Source: an uncultured Granulosicoccaceae bacterium
GTDB taxonomy: Bacteria; Pseudomonadota; Gammaproteobacteria; CALCKW01
Length of the DNA: 64,000 bases
Direction of reading: 5' to 3'
NCBI GenBank assembly: GCA_937965695.1
Contig: CALCKW010000002.1
Location: forward strand, 248,001 to 312,000
The notes under the pieces were generated by a model. It searched no databases. It was given only the letters and a program-made list of their open reading frames with translations, and was not told the origin of the DNA. Every line of letters begins with the position of its first letter. Position 1 is the first letter of the stretch. The translations under genes and the position numbers were made by a program. Below are positions 1 to 8,799 of the stretch, in pieces.

Positions 1-2
1 TC

Positions 3-422
3 ACCTGCGACAAGCGTGACGCGGAAGATTTAGTTCAACGCACCTGTGTGCGTGTACTTGAAAAACAACAACAATTTCGCGATGGCAGCTCTTTCCATAG
101 TTGGGTGTTCACCATCACCCATTCGATATGGAAAAACGAAATCCGCAGCAGGCAGACTCGACCTGTCAGCCTGGTGGATGAAACAACGACAGAGAATGTC
201 GAAGATGTCTCTCAGGCGAACGCAGAACAAAAAATTCAGCTGATGCAGATTTTACAGTGCATTGAAGCGCTACCGGAAGATCAACGCGCAGCCATATTGC
301 TTGTGGCCGTTGAAGGATTTAGTTACAAAGAATCCGCTAAAATACTAGATATTCCTATTGGTACAGTGATGAGCCGTTTGGCACGCGCGCGTCAAAGAAT
401 CTGTGAAAGAACCACGTTATGA
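3..422 (+). CDS. ECF-type RNA polymerase sigma factor (5' truncated by window edge)
   Basis: The frame is open from the first bases of the window, so the start codon lies outside. The visible N-terminus (DAEDLVQ, then VRVLEK) is the region 2.1-2.2 signature of extracytoplasmic-function sigma factors. The segment with SFHSWVFTI and IWKNEIR is region 2.3-2.4. After a short linker, residues from QCIEALPEDQRAAI to the end form region 4 with its helix-turn-helix (YKESAKILDIPIGTVMSRLARAR). The next gene, 51 bp downstream on the same strand, encodes a membrane anti-sigma factor, the usual cognate arrangement. The protein would direct RNA polymerase to envelope- or stress-responsive promoters, but the signal cannot be read from the sequence. 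Family assignment is firm; the specific ECF group is not. Confidence 0.93.
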   Translation, partial: TCDKRDAEDLVQRTCVRVLEKQQQFRDGSSFHSWVFTITHSIWKNEIRSRQTRPVSLVDETTTENVEDVSQANAEQKIQLMQILQCIEALPEDQRAAILLVAVEGFSYKESAKILDIPIGTVMSRLARARQRICERTTL

Positions 423-473
423 TAGTCAGACGCATGCTGTTAATGTCACGAAAGAGACTGGGGAGGAATCCCA

Positions 474-1313
474 ATGAATGACGAAGAGCTACTTATCCAT
501 GCTTGGATAGATGGCGAACTTGCACCGGAAAAAGCGTTGCAAGCGGCAATGTTAGCCGCCGCTAAACCAGAGCTTCAATTGCTCAGCGAGCAACTGCTAC
601 AACTGCAGAAGCTCAACTTGGCAGAGGCGTACCAGCAATCTACCCCTGAAATGCCTACTGCACTGCAAGCGTCTTTGCAAAAGACTATTCTGCAGAACGA
701 AGGTGCGAAGTCAGAACCCTCCGAAGAGCCTGTGCAGACTGAAGCCGCGGCCGCTAATAGGGTCGCCACTTTTGCAAAAGTAGCCGCGGTTGTACTTTCT
801 ATAGGCCTAGGATACGGGCTAGCAAATTTACCACCCGCTGAGCATGAGAGCGCGCTTGCCACTTGGTCCGATACCGTGCTGACGTACCAACACCTGTATT
901 TACGAGAAACGGTCACAGACACGGCAACTTCTGCTCAACAAGCCACAATGCTTATCGAAAACAATGGCTTAACACAGGCACTGGTCAGTATTATTGGAAA
1001 AGACGTGAGCGCAATTTCACCGCTCAATGAAAAGGGATATAATTTTTCTCGCGCTCAAATTCTAGGCTATAAGAATTCCAAATTATTGCAAATGGTGTAC
1101 CTTGCCGACGAGGGCTTACCATTGGCATTTTGTGTGATGCCACTTTCTGGTGAGGACACACTTGCAAAAATTAGCACTAACTCGGCGAAGGGAGTGAACG
1201 CCAGTTATTGGCGGCACGCTGGCTTTGCCTATGTGCTTGTGGGAAGCCTACCGGGCGATGAGATTGACGTTCTAGCGCAGAGTCTGCAGCGAACTCAAGG
1301 ATCCCAAGGCTGA
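474..1313 (+). CDS. Transmembrane anti-sigma factor
   Basis: The 279-residue protein starts with an acidic helical segment (MNDEELLIHAWIDGELAP) typical of the cytoplasmic sigma-binding domain of RsiW/RskA-like anti-sigma factors. No HxxxCxxC zinc motif is present. A single membrane helix lies at about residues 97-118. The periplasmic part ends with YWRHAGFAYVLVGSLPGDE, a pattern common near the C-terminus of proteobacterial anti-sigma proteins. A strong Shine-Dalgarno (GGGGAGGAA) precedes the ATG. Directly following an ECF sigma gene, it is inferred to hold that sigma factor at the inner membrane until a signal releases it. No site-1 protease motif can be identified by eye. Confidence 0.85.
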   Translation: MNDEELLIHAWIDGELAPEKALQAAMLAAAKPELQLLSEQLLQLQKLNLAEAYQQSTPEMPTALQASLQKTILQNEGAKSEPSEEPVQTEAAAANRVATFAKVAAVVLSIGLGYGLANLPPAEHESALATWSDTVLTYQHLYLRETVTDTATSAQQATMLIENNGLTQALVSIIGKDVSAISPLNEKGYNFSRAQILGYKNSKLLQMVYLADEGLPLAFCVMPLSGEDTLAKISTNSAKGVNASYWRHAGFAYVLVGSLPGDEIDVLAQSLQRTQGSQG

Positions 1314-1447
1314 TTGAAAAACAGTTTTTTCTATAGACGCGCTAAGCGAATACCGAAACTTGGTGATTGAAGTAGCTAATTGGCATAACACCCGCTGGCC
1401 ATGCAATAAGTCACACGGCCAAAAAACGGGTATACTGGCTGAAATAA
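1314..1447. other. Convergent intergenic region with a nested inverted repeat
   Basis: The spacer between the convergent anti-sigma and thioesterase genes contains a two-part inverted repeat at about 1388-1432: outer arms ACCCG/CGGGT and inner arms TGGCC/GGCCA around a 16-base loop. It could act as a weak terminator in either direction, but there is no clean T-run after it on either strand. Confidence 0.3.
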
Positions 1448-1864
1448 CTACTGTTTAGCTTTACCTTCGGCAACCCGTTTTGCAGCACTGCTCTGCAATC
1501 GTTGTGCATCTATGATCGCCCGACTGTGCACGCCTCGACCCACTACACCACCAGCATCCGCAGCCTCAACCTCAAAGCTGTGCAGTTTGCCAGTCAATCC
1601 CTTATAGGTGGAGGTCAAGGTGATCGTTTCTCCCACGGGTGTTGCCGCTTGATGTACAACATCGACACCAACCCCGACGGATAACTGCCCTGGCTTTAAC
1701 AAGGATTCCATCAACCTTGCAGATGCGATCTCCATCAACCCAATCATGCGCGCGGTCGCTAGCACTTCGGGGAAACGGTCTTTGCGGTCAAAGGCCACGG
1801 CTTTGGCTGAATCTTCTGCTTCGACTTTGTAGTCAAAGGTGTGTTGCTGGTCAGCGACGATCAT
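1448..1864 (-). CDS. FlK-like hotdog thioesterase (COG5496-type)
   Basis: This 138-residue single-domain protein resembles the fluoroacetyl-CoA thioesterase FlK family. The alignable catalytic triad is visible: Thr and Glu in the helix region ATARMIGLMEIA and His in VDVVHQAATPVGE. Members hydrolyse small acyl-CoA thioesters in the cytoplasm. FlK itself is specific for fluoroacetyl-CoA, whereas most chromosomal homologues have no assigned substrate. The start is supported by AGGA seven bases before the ATG. It lies 55 bp downstream of the lipoprotein gene on the same strand and may be the last gene of that transcript, although no functional link is evident. Confidence 0.8.
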   Translation of the reverse strand: MIVADQQHTFDYKVEAEDSAKAVAFDRKDRFPEVLATARMIGLMEIASARLMESLLKPGQLSVGVGVDVVHQAATPVGETITLTSTYKGLTGKLHSFEVEAADAGGVVGRGVHSRAIIDAQRLQSSAAKRVAEGKAKQ

Positions 1865-1919
1865 TGCATTTCCTGTACGCGTGGGCCGAGAGCCCAGAAG
1901 TATTGATTTTAGGCAATTT

Positions 1920-3137
1920 CTAGAAATGCAGTGAAAAAACCTGTGGCCTTTTCTTTTGTTGCGGATTGAGCCGCAATGTCACGTCTCGACTGCCATAGCT
2001 GACTGTCAGGTTTTCTTGGCCTTCGGCAAGAGGCACACGCAATAGTGTCAAACGCGCCGGCAAGCTTTGCCAACTACGAGTATCTGCCTCTTCGAGTAAG
2101 AAAAAAACGAGGCTTAGCACTTCCGCAGCGGCCTGGTCATTGTCTCTAAGGCCTTTGACCAATTCGTGTTTCACCTTCCCGCGCAGGGCAGCCTTCGCCA
2201 AAACCAACTTTCCACGTTCGCTCAAAGCTGTTTGCGCGACACTGAATGTGTCTGTGCTGACCTGCTCAGTGGCTAACACTTTGCCCGCGTCGTCTCTCAC
2301 CGAGAGCGCCGTGTGTGGTTGTGGTGCTTGGACATAAGCGGGAAAAGAGAGACGCTCATTGAAATGGTATAACGATGCGCTGACTTTTCTCGGACCACGA
2401 CCACTGGTAATAAGCAGCACCGCTTCTGGGCCCTCTGAGGCATAGCCCGCCCACACGTCGTCTTTAACTTTTGAACGCCAGTTCGACGTTTCTTCACTGG
2501 CCACCTGAACGGCAGATCGGTACGTCGCCATCGCGAGCACGGGCGCATCAGGGAACTGCTGATGCAATCGACGATAGGCCACATAGGCATCATTGTATTG
2601 ACCGGCTAGTTCAAAGCTAAGAGCTATCATTGCCCGACTGAAAGTGGCACTTTCTAAGGCTTCTGGATAACTTTCTAGAACCTGTAAGGCTTGACGTGCT
2701 TCCACGGCTGCGCTTTCAGCTTCATCAGCCATAACAAAGCTCATCATGGCGTAAGTGTGTGCCCACAGTCGCTCGCTGTACTCCCCGAAATAGCGCTTGC
2801 TCCAGTCGTTGCTCAATAACGAAGTCGCTTGTTCACTGAGACTGATGCGCTCGTCATCTTTTATGAGGATAGAAGCCTGTACAAAAGCTTTGGCGCTCTC
2901 CGCATAGAGGCCTGCGCGGTGTAGCATCAGACCGCGCTCGAGATGAAACAACAGGGTGTCACGCCCGGGGATTTGATCTTCTAACTTAGCCTGGTCAAGC
3001 AGAGCAACGCCGCCGACGGGGTCACCGGCGTAGTACTGAGAGCGTGCCTCTTCAAAGACCGCAGTGGCACAACCACCGAGCGAAACACACAGTATCAGGC
3101 AGGCGCAACGCCAAGCTCTGTTCCACCGCAACGCCAT
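1920..3137 (-). CDS. TPR-like lipoprotein of the COG3014 type, paired with an LpoB-like protein
   Basis: The 405-residue protein begins with a lipoprotein signal (LILCVSLGGC) with Cys near residue 23. Helical repeats follow: an N-terminal half rich in Ala/Glu helices (YYAGDPVGGVALLDQAK, FHLERGLMLHRAGLYAES) suggests TPR-like folding, and the C-terminal half is predicted to be beta-rich. Genes of this kind are recurrently found next to LpoB/COG3417-like lipoproteins, as here, where it follows the LpoB homologue by 7 bp. It is likely an outer-membrane-anchored periplasmic partner in envelope or peptidoglycan assembly. This role is inferred from neighbourhood only, and no catalytic motif is seen. 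Confidence 0.7.
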   Translation of the reverse strand: MALRWNRAWRCACLILCVSLGGCATAVFEEARSQYYAGDPVGGVALLDQAKLEDQIPGRDTLLFHLERGLMLHRAGLYAESAKAFVQASILIKDDERISLSEQATSLLSNDWSKRYFGEYSERLWAHTYAMMSFVMADEAESAAVEARQALQVLESYPEALESATFSRAMIALSFELAGQYNDAYVAYRRLHQQFPDAPVLAMATYRSAVQVASEETSNWRSKVKDDVWAGYASEGPEAVLLITSGRGPRKVSASLYHFNERLSFPAYVQAPQPHTALSVRDDAGKVLATEQVSTDTFSVAQTALSERGKLVLAKAALRGKVKHELVKGLRDNDQAAAEVLSLVFFLLEEADTRSWQSLPARLTLLRVPLAEGQENLTVSYGSRDVTLRLNPQQKKRPQVFSLHF

Positions 3138-3144
3138 GCTGTAC

Positions 3145-3756
3145 TTACCAGCCGATTATCGGTTTCGACGACTCACGTGCCAGCTCGGCCACGTCTGCCC
3201 ATACGATCTCACCCGAGCTGAGGTCGGTGAGTTCAAGGTTTAGGCTGTAGTAAACGAGCTCTTTCTTATTGAGACGCCACTGCTTCTGCTGCTTTTTTTC
3301 GATGGAACGAAGTGTTCCCGATACGATGAAATCGGCACCTAACTGCTTGCCAATTTGAGCACGACTAGAAGGATCGCCTTCAGCTTGCTGGTGTTTTTGC
3401 TCAGCCATCAGGTTCTCTCGCTGAGTTTTACTGACAAATCGGTACCTTCCAGCACGAAGCAGCGAAAGCTGTATATCGTCCGTGATACCAGCAGTGCTGA
3501 TGTGCTCCGAGGTTTCATTGGCCACCGGGTATACGACCATGACGGGCTTTTTGCCCGATCCGCTCAGGTCGACGGTATTGAGCAAACTACCCGCCAGCGC
3601 ATCTGCAATGCGTTTTTTGTCTGAGAAATCAAAACGCGCGTCGTAGTTCACCTCTGAATCTACAGACACATTTTGGGTCGTGGCGGCACAGCCAACGAAC
3701 AAGGCGGCACTGGCCGCTATCAGGGCCATATTGGCCAAGCGCTTGAATTGCATCAT
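3145..3756 (-). CDS. LpoB-like penicillin-binding protein activator lipoprotein
   Basis: The protein has 203 residues with a lipoprotein signal ending AALFVGC (Cys about residue 23). The mature part contains the LpoB/COG3417 fold: VYPVANETSEHISTAGIT, a helix with LLRAGRYRFVSKTQR, and the strand pair ADFIVSGTLRSIE and LNLELTDLSSGEIVW. In E. coli, LpoB is an outer-membrane lipoprotein that reaches through the periplasm to activate PBP1b. Here no penicillin-binding protein gene is nearby, and the partner is instead the COG3014-type lipoprotein immediately downstream. Close relatives in this arrangement may not be functionally equivalent to E. coli LpoB, so no symbol is given. Confidence 0.8.
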   Translation of the reverse strand: MMQFKRLANMALIAASAALFVGCAATTQNVSVDSEVNYDARFDFSDKKRIADALAGSLLNTVDLSGSGKKPVMVVYPVANETSEHISTAGITDDIQLSLLRAGRYRFVSKTQRENLMAEQKHQQAEGDPSSRAQIGKQLGADFIVSGTLRSIEKKQQKQWRLNKKELVYYSLNLELTDLSSGEIVWADVAELARESSKPIIGW

Positions 3757-4080
3757 AATCTCTATAGTCTCAACTATCGCTAGTGTTCTTAAACACGAAT
3801 ATACACTTAGAAGGTAGACCTTCTTTGTAACGGAGTGTTCCGATCATGCAGGCAGGGTAACCTCAGCTCACGTATAATCGGCGCTTTCCCACGAAGGCTG
3901 ACCAAAAATTAACGAAAGCGTTGAAAAAAGCTGTTCGATTCAAGCCTGCACCGTTAGTCAAAGGTCGCAACGGTTCTTCGCAGCAGTTGATTTGTGCTCG
4001 CTGAACTGACGCCTTTTACCCTTAACAACCCTATTGGTTATCGTTAATCAGCGATCACCATTGTAAGACTGAGAATAACG
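3757..4080. other. Divergent intergenic region, LpoB-like gene / mtaB
   Basis: This 324-bp spacer should carry promoters for both flanking genes. A TATAAT hexamer at 3873-3878 on the plus strand could be a -10 element for mtaB, but no convincing -35 lies 16-18 bases upstream and the leader would be about 200 nt. No RNA gene or stable hairpin was recognised. Confidence 0.3.
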
Positions 4081-5376
4081 ATGCAAGTCTATCTGCAATC
4101 CCTCGGCTGCCGACTCAACGAAGCTGAACTAGAAACCTGGGCGGATCAATTTCGCGAACAGGGACTGCAACTCGCCCCGACCGTAGAGGACGCGCATTTG
4201 GCGGTACTCAACACCTGTGCCGTCACGGCTGAGGCCGTGCGGAAATCTCGACAAACCTTACACAGATTGCATCGCTCGAACCCGGAAGCTAAATTGGTCG
4301 TCACGGGCTGTCACGCAACGTTGTCCTCCGAAGAAGTAGCCGGAGAGCTCGGTGTTGACCTCGTGGTCGATAACGCAGACAAAGATAACCTCGTCGCGCT
4401 ATCACGGGAAGCGAACCTCTTGCCCACGATGCCAGAGATCGCAACGACTCCCGCCGAACCGTCTTTATTTTTACGCAACAGGCAGAGAGCCTTTATCAAA
4501 GTGCAAGACGGCTGTCGCTATCGCTGCACCTATTGCATCGTCACCGCACTGCGTGGCGAAGAGCGTTCGCGCCCAATTGTTGAAATCGTCGATGAAATAA
4601 ATCGGCTCAGCAGCATGGGTGTGCAGGAAGCTGTTCTCACCGGTGTGCATGTTGGTGGTTATGGTTCAGACTGTGATAGCAGTCTTAGTGATCTAGTGCG
4701 TGCAATTCTGAATGATACAGACCTGCCGCGCTTGCGTTTTGCCTCGGTTGAACCGTGGGATCTTCCAAGCGACTTTTGGAATCTGTTTAGCAATCCACGA
4801 CTGATGCCGCACATGCATCTGCCTCTGCAAAGTGGCTCAGACACCGTGCTAAGGCGTATGGCAAGGCGGTGCAAAACCCAAGAATTCGAAAAACTCATTG
4901 ACGACGCCCGTGAGCGCGTCGCTGATTTTAATGTCACCACCGATATTATTGTGGGATTTCCCGGTGAAACAGACGCAGAGTGGCGTGAGACGATGGCAAC
5001 TGTCGAACGCATCGGTTTTGGCCACCTGCATATATTTAATTATTCTCGTCGCGAAGGCACTAAAGCAGCCCGATTGCCAGACCCTGTTGACAAGGCCACA
5101 CGTGCAGCGCGCTCCAAAGAGTTGCACCAACTCTCGGCCCGTCAAAAGACTGAGTATCAATCGCAATTCGTTGGCCGTCGTGTGGACGTGCTCTGGGAAG
5201 GCAAACGCATTGATCTGGGCAATGGGAAGACACTTTTTAGCGGTTACAGTGACAACTACCTGCGCGTGCACTGTGCAATTGACAACAACGCACTGCCCAA
5301 TGCACCTATAAGCCAAGTGCGGCTGACTCACGTGGCCGAAAGCCCGCGTGGTGCTGTTTTGGAAGGTGTGACCTAG
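4081..5376 (+). CDS. mtaB: tRNA (ct6A37/t6A37) methylthiotransferase MtaB
   Basis: This 431-residue radical-SAM methylthiotransferase converts t6A37 to ms2t6A37 in tRNAs reading ANN codons. The N-terminal UPF0004 domain carries three cluster cysteines (C10 in LGCRLNEAE, C46 in NTCAVT, C77 in TGCHA). The radical-SAM cluster motif CxxxCxxC is at C145/C149/C152 (CRYRCTYC). A C-terminal TRAM-like region starts near residue 365. The LGCRLNEAE start and the overall pattern fit MtaB rather than MiaB or RimO, whose N-termini and TRAM regions differ. Length is normal for the family. It appears to be a single gene, followed by a separately started arsC-like gene. Confidence 0.93.
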   Translation: MQVYLQSLGCRLNEAELETWADQFREQGLQLAPTVEDAHLAVLNTCAVTAEAVRKSRQTLHRLHRSNPEAKLVVTGCHATLSSEEVAGELGVDLVVDNADKDNLVALSREANLLPTMPEIATTPAEPSLFLRNRQRAFIKVQDGCRYRCTYCIVTALRGEERSRPIVEIVDEINRLSSMGVQEAVLTGVHVGGYGSDCDSSLSDLVRAILNDTDLPRLRFASVEPWDLPSDFWNLFSNPRLMPHMHLPLQSGSDTVLRRMARRCKTQEFEKLIDDARERVADFNVTTDIIVGFPGETDAEWRETMATVERIGFGHLHIFNYSRREGTKAARLPDPVDKATRAARSKELHQLSARQKTEYQSQFVGRRVDVLWEGKRIDLGNGKTLFSGYSDNYLRVHCAIDNNALPNAPISQVRLTHVAESPRGAVLEGVT

Positions 5377-5492
5377 ACCGTTTTTACATTCGGACAGCTA
5401 ACACAACAGTCATGAGTACTTGTTAAACTGCTCTTATGATTGATGAAAAAACGGTGTACACCTACACCACTTTATCCACAGGATTCAATAAC

Positions 5493-5828
5493 ATGAAGCT
5501 CTACCACAACCCAGCTTGCGGCAAATCGCGAATCGCCATTAAACACCTACAATCTAAATACGGTGATTTGCAAGTCGTGAATTATCTCGCCAATTGGCTT
5601 GATGCCGATGAAATTATGGCGCTAATTGAGCGAAGTGATAGCCCAGCCGCAGACTTTGTACGCTGGGATGATGCACGTATGCTGGGTATTAAAATGGAAG
5701 ATAAAAGCGATGCCCGAAAAATCGCCGAGCTTATCGCTAAACAACCCAAAATATTGCAGCGCCCACTGGTAGACGACGGAGAGAAAGTGGTTATTTGTCG
5801 TAGTGACGAGGTGCTCTCGACTTTCTAG
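5493..5828 (+). CDS. ArsC/Spx-family arsenate reductase-like protein
   Basis: The start is placed at the internal ATG giving MKLYHNPACGKSR, because this is the conserved N-terminus of the thioredoxin-fold ArsC family and an ACAGGA sequence precedes it. The upstream in-frame ATG would add 19 unlikely residues. The protein has 111 residues with the CxxxR catalytic pair (C10-G-K-S-R) and the C-terminal QRPLVDDGEKVVICR region. Classical enzymes reduce arsenate with glutathione and glutaredoxin. There is no ars operon here, so it may equally be an orphan YffB/ArsC-like protein of unknown substrate. Confidence 0.82.
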   Translation: MKLYHNPACGKSRIAIKHLQSKYGDLQVVNYLANWLDADEIMALIERSDSPAADFVRWDDARMLGIKMEDKSDARKIAELIAKQPKILQRPLVDDGEKVVICRSDEVLSTF

Positions 5829-5855
5829 CCATAGAACGAATCTAAGCCAGGAAAA

Positions 5856-6899
5856 TCAGTCACCAAAGTTTTCTTTAAAACGCCAGTGTTGTGGAGCAGA
5901 GCCGGCGCTTAACTGACGCTCTACCGCTTTTTTGTCTTGCAAAATAGCACGGATATCACCTTGGATAATGGGGTTACCTAGATGATAGTTATGGCCACTT
6001 GGCCGGCGACGCCTGAGGCTAGTGACATCAATGACATCCAGACCCTGCAGTGCTTGAGTGTGAACACCACTCTGCCCTAAACGGGGATAGCCATGCAGTG
6101 TCTCTGAGACAATGAGTGGTTCATCTGACTCAGAAACGTACAAGCTTAAGCGCTGGGAATTTGCGACGACCTTTTGCTGGATTTGCTGAAAAATTTGCAC
6201 ATCCATATCCGGTGCGACTAAAACAGTCTGCGCCGCAATCGGTTGCATTTCTGGCTTTTGGTCGTAGAGTTGCGCCAAGGCCAACGACAGGCCACGCCCC
6301 CCTAAGCTGTGCGCGATCAGATCAAATCCCCCTTTGCCGTAACGCTCAGCCAGCGATTCAATCACAGCAGCAATTGTCGGCACGCTCCACATGAGATCCG
6401 CCTCGTCTCTACTGTAGTTAAGCAAAGAGCCATCTGAAGGCCAGCTGAAGAGCATCAATCGGTTTTCAAGCTGCAATTGCTTTCGTAGCCACAACGCTCG
6501 TTTAACGGATTTATCAAAACCCTCGTTGTAGCCGTGCATATACACGACAGGCCTACCGGCCTTTTGATCGAGAAGATTGTGCAACGCAGGTTCTGATAAC
6601 TCTTGAATCTCTTCTGTGGAAGTCCAGCGATCAGGCACGTACACCGGAAGCTCAGCAATCTGAGCACTTAGTGCGTCGATCTTGCGCACTTGCACTTTAA
6701 CTTCCAAGAATCGTAGCGGGCCGCGTTGGTCGCTGGTGGTGACTTCGTCGTCCTTTTGTACCAGCTGCCGTGTGGTGATCACTGGCAGGATGGGTTGTGT
6801 CGAGTTCACCCAAGATTCGGCGTTGCCGACTACTGGCCAGTATGCCAGCAGTAATATCGCGAGCCACGCTTGAGCAAAACAAACGCGGCGAGCCGTCAC
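5856..6899 (-). CDS. Secreted alpha/beta hydrolase, DUF900/COG4782-like
   Basis: The 347-residue protein has an N-terminal signal peptide (LAILLLAYWPVVGNA, cleavage near residue 27). The catalytic domain shows the oxyanion strand VVYMHGYNEGF and the nucleophile elbow AHSLGGR, with Ser in the GxSxG-like position. A late Asp (APDMDVQIF) and a His near the C-terminus (SGHNYHLGNP) are plausible triad members. The pattern YMHGYN, FSWPSDG and AHSLGG is typical of DUF900 esterase-like proteins, whose substrates are unknown. Its start codon overlaps the stop of the SulP transporter by 4 bp (ATGA), so translation is probably coupled. A periplasmic or surface location is inferred. Confidence 0.8.
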   Translation of the reverse strand: MTARRVCFAQAWLAILLLAYWPVVGNAESWVNSTQPILPVITTRQLVQKDDEVTTSDQRGPLRFLEVKVQVRKIDALSAQIAELPVYVPDRWTSTEEIQELSEPALHNLLDQKAGRPVVYMHGYNEGFDKSVKRALWLRKQLQLENRLMLFSWPSDGSLLNYSRDEADLMWSVPTIAAVIESLAERYGKGGFDLIAHSLGGRGLSLALAQLYDQKPEMQPIAAQTVLVAPDMDVQIFQQIQQKVVANSQRLSLYVSESDEPLIVSETLHGYPRLGQSGVHTQALQGLDVIDVTSLRRRRPSGHNYHLGNPIIQGDIRAILQDKKAVERQLSAGSAPQHWRFKENFGD

Positions 6900-8446
6900 G
6901 CGCTGTCGCCTATCTCGCGCGCGTAGTCGACCACGATGCGGTAATGCGGGTCTTCCACACTGTTGACCTCAACCATGCTGCCTGCATTTTTAAGTAACAA
7001 AATACAATCAGAGCTGAGATGCGTCAGGTGTAACCGCTTACCCAGATCTTGGTAACGCGTTGCTAGCGTGTCAATTGCCTCTAAAGCAGAATGATCCCAT
7101 ACACGAGAATTGCCAAAATCTAGTACGACATCATCCGGGTCATTTTTAGGATCAAACAAGTCTCTAAAAGATGCGATAGAGCCAAAAAACAACGGACCGT
7201 TCAGGCGGTAAACGCGTGACCCATCTTTAGACACGGAGTCCTCGGCCCAGATGTTGTGTGCAGATTTCCAGGCGAAGACTAGGGCAGACGCAATAACACC
7301 AACCAACACCGCAATCGCCAGATCGGTCGCAACGGTTGTGACAGTCACCAATACCATCACAAAGTAGTCTTCCTTAGGCACTTGGCGTAGCACTTTAAGC
7401 GATGCCCAAGCAAAGGTTTTGATCACGACAAAAAACATGAGCCCGACCAACGCAGCCAGCGGTATCGCCTCGATCAATGGTGAGCCAACCAAAATGAATA
7501 GGATTAAGAAAAGCGCTGCCGCCAGCCCAGACAAGCGACCACGTCCGCCTGAATTTATGTTGATCATCGACTGACCAATCATGGCGCAACCACCCATGCC
7601 ACCAAAAAAGCCCGTGACGACGTTGGCAGCCCCCTGACCCAAACACTCGCGTGAAGTCTGACCACGCGTATCTGTCATTTCATCAATTAGGTTGAGGGTG
7701 AGTAGTGATTCGATGAGACCGATTGCCGCAAGAATGGCTGCGTAAGGTAGAACGATCCACAGTGTTTCTAAGTCAAAGGGAACAACAGGAATATGAAATT
7801 GGGGCAAGCCACCTTTGACAGACGCCATATCCGCGACCACACGAGTGTCGAGGTTTAAACCGATGACGAGTATCGAGGTGGCTACAATAGCGATAAGCGG
7901 TGCAGGCACAATGCGTGTGACAGCAGGAAGCAACACAGGCAAGGCAAAGATCATGGCGAGCGTAAGCCCCACGAGCCCCAGCATTAGGTACATGGGCTGG
8001 CCGGTGAGCCATTCCCCGTTATCCATAAACTGGCCGCGCTGAGCGAGGAAAATGACGATGGCGAGTCCGTTGACAAAACCAAGCATCACCGGATGCGGCA
8101 CAAGGCGGATAAATTTACCCAGCCGCAGCAGGCCTACAGCGACCTGGATGAACCCCATCAGCACGACCGTAGCAAACAGATACTCAACACCGTGTTTGAC
8201 CACCAACGATGTGATGACGACGGCAAGCGCTCCTGTAGCACCAGAGATCATTCCGGGTCGCCCACCAAGCAGAGATGTCAGTAGGCAGATAATAAAAGCG
8301 GCATAGAGGCCAACCAGCGGTTCAACACTTGCAACAAATGCAAATGCAACGGCTTCAGGTACGAGGGCGATAGCCACTGTCAGCCCGGAAAGTATGTCTG
8401 AGCGCGGATTAGATGTAAGCTGGTACTTTGAAATATAATGCAGCAT
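6896..8446 (-). CDS. SulP-family inorganic anion transporter with STAS domain
   Basis: The 516-residue membrane protein has the SulP signature near the N-terminus (SGLTVAIALVPEAVAFAF) followed by about ten hydrophobic segments up to residue ~405. It ends in a cytoplasmic STAS domain (RVYRLNGPLFFGSI, VLDFGNSRVWDHSALEAI). Members carry sulfate, bicarbonate or other anions in symport with H+ or Na+. The GATGALAV and GGMGGCAMIGQ segments resemble BicA-type bicarbonate transporters, but specificity cannot be read reliably. It is the first gene of a two-gene unit with the overlapping hydrolase, and is divergent from the pyruvate dehydrogenase operon. Confidence 0.88.
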   Translation of the reverse strand: MLHYISKYQLTSNPRSDILSGLTVAIALVPEAVAFAFVASVEPLVGLYAAFIICLLTSLLGGRPGMISGATGALAVVITSLVVKHGVEYLFATVVLMGFIQVAVGLLRLGKFIRLVPHPVMLGFVNGLAIVIFLAQRGQFMDNGEWLTGQPMYLMLGLVGLTLAMIFALPVLLPAVTRIVPAPLIAIVATSILVIGLNLDTRVVADMASVKGGLPQFHIPVVPFDLETLWIVLPYAAILAAIGLIESLLTLNLIDEMTDTRGQTSRECLGQGAANVVTGFFGGMGGCAMIGQSMININSGGRGRLSGLAAALFLILFILVGSPLIEAIPLAALVGLMFFVVIKTFAWASLKVLRQVPKEDYFVMVLVTVTTVATDLAIAVLVGVIASALVFAWKSAHNIWAEDSVSKDGSRVYRLNGPLFFGSIASFRDLFDPKNDPDDVVLDFGNSRVWDHSALEAIDTLATRYQDLGKRLHLTHLSSDCILLLKNAGSMVEVNSVEDPHYRIVVDYAREIGDSA

Positions 8447-8799
8447 TAGCAGTTTATTATCTTATTGAATGTAAAGTAAATTTAACCGGCAATGATACCT
8501 TATTGCTCATTGATCAACACCCGAAGTTCAGCTGCAACAGCTGTAGTATCAATCGTAGAAAGTACGGTTAGCGACCTTAATAATTCTTAACGGCAGAGAC
8601 AGGCAAACTTGATCCGCGACGATCATTTCATTTGCAACGATCTGTTCGGCAGTACAGTCGACTAATTGTGGCTTACTTAAAGCTGTGACCTCTAAGATAA
8701 TGCAGAGAGGTCAGTCCCAGAACTGTGCAGCACCCATAAAGTTAGGCGGGCCTTTCGAAGGCAACGCCTACACCCTATATGCGAGATGGAGAAGACAAA
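8447..8799. other. Divergent regulatory region sulP / aceE
   Basis: This 353-bp spacer holds the pdh promoter, listed separately, and presumably a sulP promoter on the other strand. A CAGCTGCAACAGCTG symmetrical sequence lies at about 8530-8544. No PdhR-type palindrome (AATTGGT-ACCAATT) was found. Confidence 0.4.
8673..8712 (+). promoter_or_regulatory. Putative promoter of aceE-aceF-lpdA with an inverted repeat around the -10
   Basis: A -35-like TTACTT (8673-8678) is followed after exactly 17 bp by GATAAT (8696-8701). A perfect 7-bp inverted repeat, GACCTCT at 8687-8693 and AGAGGTC at 8706-8712, brackets the -10 and the expected transcription start. It could be an operator. Hexamer matches are moderate and the repeat could be chance. 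Confidence 0.45.

Noticed and set aside
575..922. Minus-strand frame opposite the anti-sigma gene
   Set aside because: It is rich in Ser and Ala, lacks a ribosome site and lies fully within a clear coding gene.
3925..3950. GTTCGATTC in the mtaB upstream region, resembling a tRNA T-loop
   Set aside because: No matching T-stem, acceptor stem or anticodon arm could be folded around it.
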